Origin: a bacterium
GTDB lineage: Bacteria > Ratteibacteria > UBA8468 > B48-G9 > JAFGKM01
DNA: 6,128 nucleotides
Direction: 5' to 3'
Assembly: GCA_021157805.1 (NCBI GenBank)
Contig: JAGGVW010000014.1
Span: 1 to 6,128 of the forward strand
Shown piece after piece: positions 1 through 5,411 of the stretch. Position 1 is the first letter of the stretch, and each line of letters opens with the position of its first letter. The translations under genes and the position numbers were made by a program. The notes beneath the pieces are model-generated. The model was not told the DNA's origin. It did no database searches and worked only from the letters and a program-made list of their open reading frames with translations.

Positions 1-159
1 TATCCCGGTTTCTGCTATTTCAAGGGCAATTGTTTTGTCAGTGTAATAGTGTGCTTTTCTTATTGCCATAGTGGCAGAAAGGACAACAGCAAGAATAAGA
101 GCAGAAAAAAGAACAACTAACACAAGAACTACTATTAACGCTACACCTTTTTTTCTCAT
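1..159 (-). CDS. PilX/GspK-like type IV pilus or type II secretion minor pseudopilin, N-terminal fragment
   Basis: Reading the minus strand from the ATG at 159-157 gives 53 open codons up to the window edge, so the gene is cut off at its C-terminal side. The protein starts MRKKGVALIVVLVLVVLFSA, a short basic stretch and a glycine followed by a long hydrophobic helix. It continues with IALEIAETGI at residues 44-53. This matches the prepilin-like N-terminus of PilX and GspK: a basic leader ending in Gly that prepilin peptidase would cut, VALI after it with no Glu at position +5, then a transmembrane/assembly helix and the A-x-x-x-AE-x-GI block. Such proteins are minor pilins or pseudopilins of the inner membrane and periplasm. 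The ATG is preceded by AGGGAAG at a suitable distance. Without the rest of the protein, PilX and GspK cannot be told apart, but the pilin-like class is fairly secure. Confidence 0.72.
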   Translation of the reverse strand, partial: MRKKGVALIVVLVLVVLFSALILAVVLSATMAIRKAHYYTDKTIALEIAETGI

Positions 160-176
160 ATTTTCTTCCCTTTTCT

Positions 177-185
177 ATTATACCA
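177..185 (-). promoter_or_regulatory. Extended -10 promoter for the PilX-like gene
   Basis: On the minus strand, TGG followed by a perfect TATAAT lies 17 bases before the ATG of the pilin-like gene. This is an extended -10 element (TGnTATAAT), and no good -35 hexamer is visible at 16-18 bases. The expected start site is near 171-169. That leaves a leader of only about 10-12 bases, with the AGGGAAG ribosome-binding site at its very 5' end. Confidence 0.55.
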
Positions 186-344
186 CAAAAACTTTAAAAA
201 AGGAAATCAGAGAAAGGAAACTAAAATTCGACAAACATAAGAAACTTTTTAAATAGCAATTATCTTTTTTATTTTACTTTTCTATTCTCAAGTTTTCAAA
301 TTTTCTCTTTATATTACCCAACCATATTATACCTTCAAAATTCG

Positions 345-484
345 TCAACTGATTTCAAAAAGTTTTAAATTATGAAAAATCTGTTCTTCTCTCATCTTAT
401 CGTATCCTTCTTTTGTTCTTCTCCATACGAGGTCAGAGTGATGATGAAAACATAAAAAACTTTTTTCTTCATTTTTTCTCTCAT
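345..484 (-). pseudogene. Frameshifted remnant of the 5' end of a gene with an N-terminal HHHSD...WRRT block (GH38-like?)
   Basis: From the ATG at 484 (or the internal ATG at 472) the minus strand encodes MREKMKKKVFYVF and then runs out of meaningful frame, stopping at 394-392. In the neighbouring frame, directly from the T run at 450-447, the translation is FHHHSDLVWRRTKEGYD and then KMREEQIFHNLKLFEIS, stopping at 347-345. One extra T in that run would join the two into a protein start of the form KKVFYVFHHHSDLVWRRT. The beta-strand followed by a His/Asp cluster and a tryptophan is reminiscent of the N-terminal metal-binding H-x-D strand of GH38-type glycosidases. That family call is weak. 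A third frame stays open for 26 codons from 354 to 277 (includes EGIIWLGNIKRKFE) and may be more decayed sequence of the same gene. No normal-length gene can be rebuilt here, so I call a decayed 5' fragment. A sequencing indel alone would not explain the early stops. Confidence 0.45.
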
Positions 485-516
485 TGAAATTTTTTTATTT
501 TCCCCTTCTTTTTTTC

Positions 517-537
517 TGTGGAGGACGGTCCTCCACA
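517..537. repeat. Perfect 21-bp palindrome with GGAGGAC/GTCCTCC arms
   Basis: Arms TGTGGAGGAC and GTCCTCCACA are exact reverse complements around a single central G at 527. This is much richer in G and C than its surroundings. It starts 10 bases past the stop of the minus-strand mazG gene. As RNA it would make a stem of about 9 bp with a CGG triloop. In the mazG direction it is followed by AGAAAAAAAG and in the other direction by ATACCTTTTTATC, so neither side has the immediate T-run of a classic intrinsic terminator. It may still act as a 3' end-stabilising hairpin for mazG, or it may be a copy of a dispersed palindromic repeat. No second copy is present in this window. Confidence 0.7.
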
Positions 538-547
538 TACCTTTTTA

Positions 548-940
548 TCATTGTTTGCTTTTTCCCTTCTTTTCCATTTTTTTAATTTTTTCCCAGTTTT
601 CAATTATTTCCTTTTCATCTTTAATTTTTAAGTTTCCAAAAACATGAGGATGCCTTCTTATCATTTTCCTGCATATACTATCAATAACATCATCAATATC
701 AAAATTTCCTTTTTCCTTTTCTATCTGAGTGTGAAAAACAACCTGTAATAAAACATCACCCAGTTCATCTTTTATTCCTCCGATATTATCTTTTTCTATT
801 TCTTTTATCAATTCCTCTGTCTCTTCTTTGAGATATTTTATTAATGATTTATGTGTCTGTTTTTTATCCCAGGGACATCCTTTTTCACCCCTTAATTTCC
901 TGACAATTTCTACAAGGTCATAAAATTTATATTTCCCCAT
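548..940 (-). CDS. mazG: MazG-family nucleoside triphosphate pyrophosphohydrolase (short, single domain)
   Basis: The 130-residue product hydrolyses nucleoside triphosphates to monophosphate plus pyrophosphate in the cytoplasm. The family is linked to nucleotide-pool cleaning and stringent-response control. Visible family signatures are LRGEKGCPWD (16-25), Q28-T-H, the EETEEL acidic cluster (39-44) and ELGD (59-62), whose Glu/Asp residues bind the metal. Further on are LLQVVFH (64-70), the hallmark RRHPHVFG (95-102) and ENWEKIK (114-120). E. coli MazG is about 260 residues with two such domains; this protein has only the N-terminal-type domain plus a short Lys-rich tail. The frame stays open to a TTG at 961, but I place the start at the ATG at 940. 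The family block begins just after it, and a good promoter -10 box (956-951) lies between the two candidates. The gene is divergent from the acyl-CoA ligase. Confidence 0.92.
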   Translation of the reverse strand: MGKYKFYDLVEIVRKLRGEKGCPWDKKQTHKSLIKYLKEETEELIKEIEKDNIGGIKDELGDVLLQVVFHTQIEKEKGNFDIDDVIDSICRKMIRRHPHVFGNLKIKDEKEIIENWEKIKKMEKKGKSKQ

Positions 941-950
941 TTTTCCATAT

Positions 951-978
951 ATTATATTCAAATGTTTAAATTTGACAA
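951..978 (-). promoter_or_regulatory. mazG promoter, near-leaderless
   Basis: On the minus strand, TTGTCA (978-973) and a perfect TATAAT (956-951) are separated by 16 bases. The predicted transcription start is around 944-941, so the mRNA would begin only about 1-4 bases before the ATG at 940. No usable Shine-Dalgarno sequence fits. The position also rules out the upstream TTG at 961 as the start codon for transcripts from this promoter. Confidence 0.6.
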
Positions 979-984
979 AAAGAC

Positions 985-1009
985 ATCAATTTTATATTCT
1001 GAAATTGAT
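985..1009. promoter_or_regulatory. Inverted repeat in the divergent mazG/ligase spacer, possible operator
   Basis: ATCAATTT (985-992) and AAATTGAT (1002-1009) are exact inverted copies with a 9-base spacer, giving a 25-bp dyad. It sits 6 bp upstream of the mazG -35 box, between the divergent mazG and acyl-CoA ligase genes, where a dimeric regulator could act on both. The arms are AT-rich in an AT-rich region, so chance occurrence is quite possible. No known operator consensus is recognised. Confidence 0.3.
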
Positions 1010-1103
1010 ATGCTTAAAATAAGAAAATTTAAAAGAAAAGAAAGAAGAAGGTTATAGAAAAAATGAGAAAGATTTATTTTTTAAGAGTAATTCATTAAAG
1101 AAT

Positions 1104-2636
1104 ATGCAGGATAAAATTAATTCAGTTGGAGAAATATTAAGAAAGAGTGCTGAAACTTTTCAGGATAAAACAGGTGTAATTTTCAGAGAAAATAAACTTT
1201 CTTATTTAGAACTTGAAAATCTTTCAAACAAACTTGCTTCTTTTCTGAAAAAAAATAACATAGGCAGGAGTAAAAATGTTTGTCTTTACTGTCCTAATAT
1301 TCCTGAATTTATAATAAGTTATTTTGGTATTGTAAAAACAGGAGCGACAGTTGTTCCAGTGAATATTCTTTTAAGTCCAGAAGAAATAGAGTATGTAATA
1401 AAGAATTCTGATGCTTCTGCTTTTGTATATTTTGACGGTTTTGAGGAAAGAATTTCTGAAATAAAAACTTCTTTACCACCTGTTTTAATTTCCACAGGTG
1501 AAAAAAGTCAATTTAATTCTTTTAGTTTTAAAGATATTTTTAGGACAGAAAAGGATGAATTTGAAATTCCAGAAGTAAATCAGAAAGAAGATGTTTGTGC
1601 TATTTTATATACTTCAGGCACCACAGGAAAACCAAAAGGAGCAATGTTAACTCATAGAAACCTCCTGTTTGATGTCAATTCAATAATTAAAGCGGTTCCC
1701 ATAAGTGAAAGAGATATTTTTCTAACAGTTTTGCCTCTCTTTCACGCTTTTGGAGCAACTGCCTGTATGTTAACACCTCTGACAATCGGTGCAACAATCT
1801 CTCTTGTTATAAAATTCGCTCCTGTGGAAGTTGTAGAAACAATAAAAAATACAAAAAGCACAATTTTTATGGGAGTTCCGTCAATGTATAATGTTCTTGC
1901 CAGTTTACCGGATGAAATGAAGCCGTTTCTTTCTTCTCTCCGTTTCTGCATATCAGGAGGTGCTGGTTTACCAGTTGAAATAAAAGAGAAATTTGAGAAA
2001 AAGTATGGGAAAATTATATATGAAGGAGATGGTCCTACAGAATGTTCACCTGTTACTTCAATTAATCCAGTTGGTGGTATATGTAAACCATGCTCTATAG
2101 GGAAACCAATACCTGAAGTTAAGATGAAAATAGTTGATGATGAAGGGAATGAACTGGAAAAAGGGAAAGTAGGGGAAATAGTTGTAAAGGGAGAGAATGT
2201 AATGAAAGGGTATTACAAAATGGAAGAAGAAACAAAAAAATCATTTTTTGGAGAATGGTTCAGAACAGGAGATGTTGGATATGAAGATGAGGATGGATAC
2301 TTTTACATAGTTGACAGAAAGAAGGATATGATAATTGTAAGCGGGATGAATGTTTACCCCAGAATGATTGAGGAAGTTATTTACAGACATCCATCTGTTT
2401 CAGAAGTAGCAGTAATCCCTAAATCACATCCTGTTTATGGTGAAGTCCCAAAAGCAGTAATAGTTTTAAAAAATGGAGAAAAGGTAGAAAGGAAAGAAAT
2501 TATCGCTTTTTGCAGGAAGCATCTGGGAAAACATGAAATTCCAAGGGAAATAGAATTTGTTAATGCCCTGCCAAAAACATCCACAGGAAAAATAGATAAA
2601 AAAGCATTAAAGAAGAAAGAGAATGAAATTAACTGA
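1104..2636 (+). CDS. AMP-forming acyl-CoA ligase (long-chain fatty acid-CoA ligase type)
   Basis: This 510-residue ANL-superfamily enzyme activates a carboxylic acid, probably a fatty acid, to an acyl-adenylate with ATP and then to the CoA thioester in the cytoplasm. Core motifs are in order: the P-loop YTSGTTGKPKG (169-179), LPLFHAFG (210-217), FMGVPSMYNVL (255-265), SGGAGLP (284-290), GDGPTE (308-313), and WFRTGDVGYEDEDGYF (385-400). Then come the hinge DRKKDMI (404-410), SGMNVYPRMIEE (413-424) and the C-terminal PKTSTGKIDK with catalytic Lys496. Length and layout resemble Bacillus LcfB-type ligases. One oddity is the adenine-binding motif, usually YG-x-TE, which reads GDGPTE with Asp in place of the aromatic residue. 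The start follows a weak AAAG. No clear promoter is visible, but an AT-rich 140-bp spacer separates it from divergent mazG. The last 14 bases overlap the next gene. Substrate chain length cannot be read from the sequence. Confidence 0.93.
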   Translation: MQDKINSVGEILRKSAETFQDKTGVIFRENKLSYLELENLSNKLASFLKKNNIGRSKNVCLYCPNIPEFIISYFGIVKTGATVVPVNILLSPEEIEYVIKNSDASAFVYFDGFEERISEIKTSLPPVLISTGEKSQFNSFSFKDIFRTEKDEFEIPEVNQKEDVCAILYTSGTTGKPKGAMLTHRNLLFDVNSIIKAVPISERDIFLTVLPLFHAFGATACMLTPLTIGATISLVIKFAPVEVVETIKNTKSTIFMGVPSMYNVLASLPDEMKPFLSSLRFCISGGAGLPVEIKEKFEKKYGKIIYEGDGPTECSPVTSINPVGGICKPCSIGKPIPEVKMKIVDDEGNELEKGKVGEIVVKGENVMKGYYKMEEETKKSFFGEWFRTGDVGYEDEDGYFYIVDRKKDMIIVSGMNVYPRMIEEVIYRHPSVSEVAVIPKSHPVYGEVPKAVIVLKNGEKVERKEIIAFCRKHLGKHEIPREIEFVNALPKTSTGKIDKKALKKKENEIN

Positions 2637-3690
2637 TAAAATTTTACTTATTGGATTGTTCTTATTTATAAATTCTTACAGTGGTTCATTTAAAAAATAT
2701 TATGTTCTGGTTTCAGAAAGAGGAGGAAGAGTTGACTGGTCATACAGAAGCGACTTAATAGTTCACAGCAGATATGGAAAAGATGGATATTATGATGTAT
2801 GGGTAATGAAATCCGATGGTTCAGATGCAAGATGTTTGACCTGTAATATATCAAAAATACCTTCACTTCATAATGGACAACCTTCCTGGCATCCTGATGG
2901 CAGATATATAGTTTTTCAATCTCAGGACCCAAAATTTCCTCATACAAAAAAAATTGATTATCTCTATACACAGCCTGGACATGGTTTACACAATAATTTG
3001 TGGGTTATGGACCTCAAAAATAGAAATTTCTATCAATTAACAAAAGTAAAATCTGGGCAGGCAATTCTTCATCCTTCTTTTTCGCCTGATGGGAAAAAAC
3101 TTCTATGGACACAAAAAATGGGAAAAGATAAATTTAACTGGTCTATAATGGTTGCTGATTTTGTTGAAAACCCCATCCCCCATATAGAGAATGTAAAATC
3201 ATATCAACCAGAAGGGAAGGTCTGGTATGAAGCGCACCAATTCTCAAAAGATTGTAAAAAAATACTCTGCACCATAGGTTCAGGAAAGAGAGCATATTAT
3301 GGTTATGATATATGGGAAATGGATATAAAAACACAAAAACTGAAAAGATTAACCTTTTCTCCCGATGTCTGGGATGAACATGCTCATTATTCACCCGATG
3401 GAAAGAAAATATGCTGGGTAAGTAGCCAGGGCTATAAATACACTCCTGAAAGATGGTCCAGAACCTTAAAAACAGAGTTATGGATTATGAATTCAGATGG
3501 TTTAAAAAAAAGAAAAATTACTCATTTCAATGAAACAGGTTATCCTGAATATGTTGGTGAAAGAGTGATAATTTCGGATAATTGCTGGTCTCCTGATGGA
3601 AAGAAAATAGTTATAACACTTGTAAAACCATTTAAAGGTCGCTCTTCTTCCCAAATCCTTCTAATTTCTGTTTCTCCCGGCTCCAATTAA
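2623..3690 (+). CDS. Secreted PD40/TolB-like beta-propeller protein
   Basis: The 355-residue product begins MKLTDKILLIGLFLFINSYS, a Sec-type signal peptide with a short basic start and a hydrophobic core. There is no lipobox cysteine, so a soluble periplasmic or exported protein is expected. PD40 propeller motifs recur: SWHPDGRYIVF (88-98), SFSPDGKKLLW (152-162), a degenerate QFSKDCKKILC (206-216), HYSPDGKKICW (256-266) and CWSPDGKKIVI (321-331). They alternate with blade strands such as DVWVMKSDG, NNLWVMDLK, YDIWEMDI and ELWIMNSDG, suggesting a five- or six-bladed propeller. TolB and oligogalacturonate-lyase-like proteins share this architecture, but the TolB N-terminal domain is absent. The histidines in DEHAHYSPDG (251-260) and HNGQPSWHPDG (83-93) could line a binding or active site; that is inference. 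The gene overlaps the acyl-CoA ligase by 14 bases, implying translational coupling. AAAGAGA precedes the ATG. The exact role is unknown. Confidence 0.85.
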   Translation: MKLTDKILLIGLFLFINSYSGSFKKYYVLVSERGGRVDWSYRSDLIVHSRYGKDGYYDVWVMKSDGSDARCLTCNISKIPSLHNGQPSWHPDGRYIVFQSQDPKFPHTKKIDYLYTQPGHGLHNNLWVMDLKNRNFYQLTKVKSGQAILHPSFSPDGKKLLWTQKMGKDKFNWSIMVADFVENPIPHIENVKSYQPEGKVWYEAHQFSKDCKKILCTIGSGKRAYYGYDIWEMDIKTQKLKRLTFSPDVWDEHAHYSPDGKKICWVSSQGYKYTPERWSRTLKTELWIMNSDGLKKRKITHFNETGYPEYVGERVIISDNCWSPDGKKIVITLVKPFKGRSSSQILLISVSPGSN

Positions 3691-3753
3691 TAACATCTCT
3701 CTTTTTCTTTATCGCTTTATTCTCATCTCAATTCTTAAGACGGAGAAGGAGAA

Positions 3754-3783
3754 AAATTTGGTAGAGGAGGATTGACCAAATTT
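3754..3783. promoter_or_regulatory. Inverted repeat just upstream of the ATPase promoter
   Basis: AAATTTGGT (3754-3762) and ACCAAATTT (3775-3783) are perfect 9-bp inverted arms around a 12-base purine-rich spacer containing GAGGAGGA. The dyad ends 12 bases before the -35 box of the ATPase promoter, a position suited to an operator. As RNA it would form a hairpin, but no T-run follows, so it is a poor terminator for the upstream operon. No regulator family is recognised. Confidence 0.4.
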
Positions 3784-3795
3784 GGATAATATGTA

Positions 3796-3823
3796 TTGAC
3801 AAAAATTTAATATCGTGTAAAAT
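3796..3823 (+). promoter_or_regulatory. Strong sigma70-type promoter for the ATPase gene, leaderless arrangement
   Basis: A consensus TTGACA (3796-3801) and a TAAAAT (3818-3823) are separated by 16 bases. The expected start site, about seven bases after the -10, falls on or next to the A of the ATG at 3830. There is no Shine-Dalgarno sequence between promoter and start codon, so the mRNA should be leaderless. Confidence 0.68.
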
Positions 3824-3829
3824 AAAGAT

Positions 3830-5233
3830 ATGAGAATAGAATTCAGGTTACATAATCTCTTTAGGGAAAGTATCCAGACTTATCTCAATAACGACCCTCA
3901 TTTGAGAAATCTTAAAGAAGTAAAATTTGTATTTCGTTCTCCTCTTGAAAACAGTATCCCTCTTCACATTCCGGGGATTTATATTCTGACAGGTGGAAGG
4001 CAGGTGGGTAAAAGCACATTGATTAAATTGCTCATACGGAATCTTCTAACAAGGAAGAGGGTGAATTCCTCTCAAATCTACTATATTCCCTGTGATTTAC
4101 TGGAGAGATATCAGGAACTTGTTTCTGTAATGGAGGAGTTTTTTGAAGGGATTGATAAAGAAAAGGGTTTTTATTTATTTCTGGATGAGATGACCTATGT
4201 GAAAGAATGGGATAGAGCCATTAAATATTTTGCTGACCTGGGATATTTTACAAAAGGTTCAGTATTAATCACAGGTTCTGACTCAGTGGTATTGAAAGAG
4301 GCGATGAAGAAGTTTCCTGGAAGAAGAGGAAAAGCAGAAAATACAGATTTTCATTATTATCCTCTTTCATTTTCAGAGTTTCTCTTACTCACCACCCCGA
4401 AGTTAGAGAGTATAGTAAAGAAAATTAAAGGATTTTCATCTTTTTTGAAAATACCCACAGATGAACTTTTTCTCTCTCTGAAAGAAAGTCTGACTACAGA
4501 GACCATAAAAAAGATAGATATCTGTTTCAAGGATTATTTATTAACAGGTGGATTTCTTCCTGCAATAAATGAATTTTATAAAAATAAAGGTAAAATTGGG
4601 CGATTTGTCTACCGAACTTATCAGCAGTGGATTATAGGAGATATTCTCAAACGGAATAAGAAAGAGCATTTTTTAAAGGAAATCCTTGTAGTTTTAAGTG
4701 AAAGGTTGGGTAAACAGATTACTCTTCACAATATTGCTTCAATGACCGAAATTCAACATCATTCTACAATCCAGGATTATCTGAATATTCTGCAGGATAT
4801 GGATGTTCTGTTCATTCAACAGGCATTAAGGGAAGATAAACTAAAACCTGCTCCCAAAAAGGCAAAGAAAATTCATTTCACTGACCCATTTATTGCTCAA
4901 TCACTTATTTCCTGGGCTAAAGATATTGATAATCCCACAGAAATAGTTTCAGACTATGGTCAGGCTGAGATAGTGGAAGGATGTATAGTGTCTTTATTTA
5001 GAAGGAATCATAAGGTTTATTATATAAAAGCAGAGGGAGAAGTAGACCTGGTGATTCTTTCTGGAAAAAGATTCCTACCTGTAGAAATAAAATGGACAGA
5101 AAATTTAAAAAGAAGTGAATTGAAGCAGATTCTAAAATACAGAAAAGGTATTATTAGCTATAAAGGATTGCGTCTGGGCAAATATGAACATCTTTATGTT
5201 TTACCAGTTCCTTTGCTTGCTTTATTTGTTTAA
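3830..5233 (+). CDS. AAA ATPase with C-terminal DUF4143/PD-(D/E)xK-like region
   Basis: The 467-residue protein belongs to the AAA_14/DUF4143 class of stand-alone ATPases, widespread in bacteria and archaea, spread sporadically and of unknown cellular role. Walker A is GGRQVGKST (55-63). Walker B is YLFLDEMTYVKEWD (115-128) with D119 and E120. A sensor-like SVLITGSDS (144-152) follows, then the family block YYPLSFSEFLLL (176-187) and LLTGGFLPAINEF (237-249). The C-terminal part has a winged-helix-like stretch around 290-325 and ends in a restriction-endonuclease-like set: E383, D406 in GEVDLVIL, and the E-x-K of PVEIKW (419-421). All three nuclease-fold positions are therefore present. The start ATG has no ribosome-binding site but lies at the predicted transcription start. 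The gene is monocistronic, between its own promoter and a terminator. It is full length with no signal peptide, so a cytoplasmic location is expected. Nuclease activity is not shown by the motifs alone. Confidence 0.88.
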   Translation: MRIEFRLHNLFRESIQTYLNNDPHLRNLKEVKFVFRSPLENSIPLHIPGIYILTGGRQVGKSTLIKLLIRNLLTRKRVNSSQIYYIPCDLLERYQELVSVMEEFFEGIDKEKGFYLFLDEMTYVKEWDRAIKYFADLGYFTKGSVLITGSDSVVLKEAMKKFPGRRGKAENTDFHYYPLSFSEFLLLTTPKLESIVKKIKGFSSFLKIPTDELFLSLKESLTTETIKKIDICFKDYLLTGGFLPAINEFYKNKGKIGRFVYRTYQQWIIGDILKRNKKEHFLKEILVVLSERLGKQITLHNIASMTEIQHHSTIQDYLNILQDMDVLFIQQALREDKLKPAPKKAKKIHFTDPFIAQSLISWAKDIDNPTEIVSDYGQAEIVEGCIVSLFRRNHKVYYIKAEGEVDLVILSGKRFLPVEIKWTENLKRSELKQILKYRKGIISYKGLRLGKYEHLYVLPVPLLALFV

Positions 5234-5258
5234 AATGATTTACGGAGGAGTTTTTACC

Positions 5259-5288
5259 GCAGTCAGAAGCTGGCTGTGATTTCTTTTT
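5259..5288 (+). terminator. Intrinsic terminator after the ATPase gene
   Basis: GCAGTCAG and CTGGCTGT form an 8-bp stem with two G-U pairs and an AAG loop (5259-5277), followed within three bases by TTTCTTTTT. It lies 25 bases past the ATPase stop codon and ends the plus-strand transcript before the convergent tRNA/integrase unit. On the minus strand the hairpin is not followed by a T-run. Confidence 0.6.
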
Positions 5289-5326
5289 ATTGAATACTTA
5301 AATTGTGAAATTGGTTGAGAGATAAG

Positions 5327-5411
5327 TGCCGGGAGAGGGACTCGAACCCTCACGGGAGCAAGCTCCCAACGGATTTTAAGTCCGTTGCGTCTTCCATTCC
5401 GCCACCCCGGC
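5327..5411 (-). tRNA. tRNA-Leu (anticodon UAA)
   Basis: The minus strand folds as an 85-base class II tRNA. The acceptor arm is GCCGGGG with UCCCGGC (last pair G-U). The anticodon arm is ACGGA-CUUAAAA-UCCGU with anticodon UAA at 5378-5376. The long variable arm is GGGAGC-UU-GCUCCC and the T arm GAGGG-UUCGAGU-CCCUC. The discriminator base is A at 5327. It decodes the leucine codon UUA, heavily used in this AT-rich DNA. The 3' CCA is not encoded; CTTATC follows. The integrase reading frame enters the tRNA from its 5' side and stops inside it at the end of the variable arm. A weak TATAAG at 5448-5443 is the only promoter-like box seen just upstream, so transcription may come from within or beyond the integrase gene. 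Confidence 0.96.
5350..5411 (-). other. Probable attachment-site region: 5' part of tRNA-Leu shared with the integrase 3' end
   Basis: The first 62 bases of the tRNA (acceptor 5' strand, D arm, anticodon arm and variable arm) are also the last codons of the integrase gene. Tyrosine recombinases commonly use tRNA genes as attB, and their attP often overlaps or abuts int. The overlap makes this segment the likely crossover region, with the element lying to the right. The exact core and the second copy (other att) are not in the window, so this is inferred from position only. Confidence 0.4.

Noticed and set aside
71..256. Plus-strand open frame of 61 codons
   Set aside because: It lies opposite the pilin-like gene and its promoter, encodes low-complexity Thr/Arg/Lys-rich sequence, and has no recognisable domain or ribosome-binding site.
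326..348. TTGACG and TATAAT on the minus strand as a promoter
   Set aside because: The two boxes are only 11 bases apart, too close for sigma70-type recognition.
400..430. TCGTAT/ATACGA inverted repeat
   Set aside because: Six-base arms with a 19-base loop fall inside the gene remnant and are within chance expectation.
941..961. TTG start for mazG, 7 codons upstream of the ATG
   Set aside because: The best promoter -10 box lies downstream of this TTG, and MazG homology starts after the ATG at 940.
1008..1020. TGCTTAAAAT as a -10 box for the acyl-CoA ligase
   Set aside because: No -35 hexamer at a suitable distance, and the TG spacing is off by one for the TAAAAT reading; too weak to list.
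1742..1951. Minus-strand open frame inside the acyl-CoA ligase gene
   Set aside because: It is antisense to a well-conserved enzyme core and shows no motif of its own.
2690..3394. Two minus-strand open frames inside the propeller gene
   Set aside because: Both are antisense to clear PD40 repeats, and their His-rich translations are what complementing those repeats would give.
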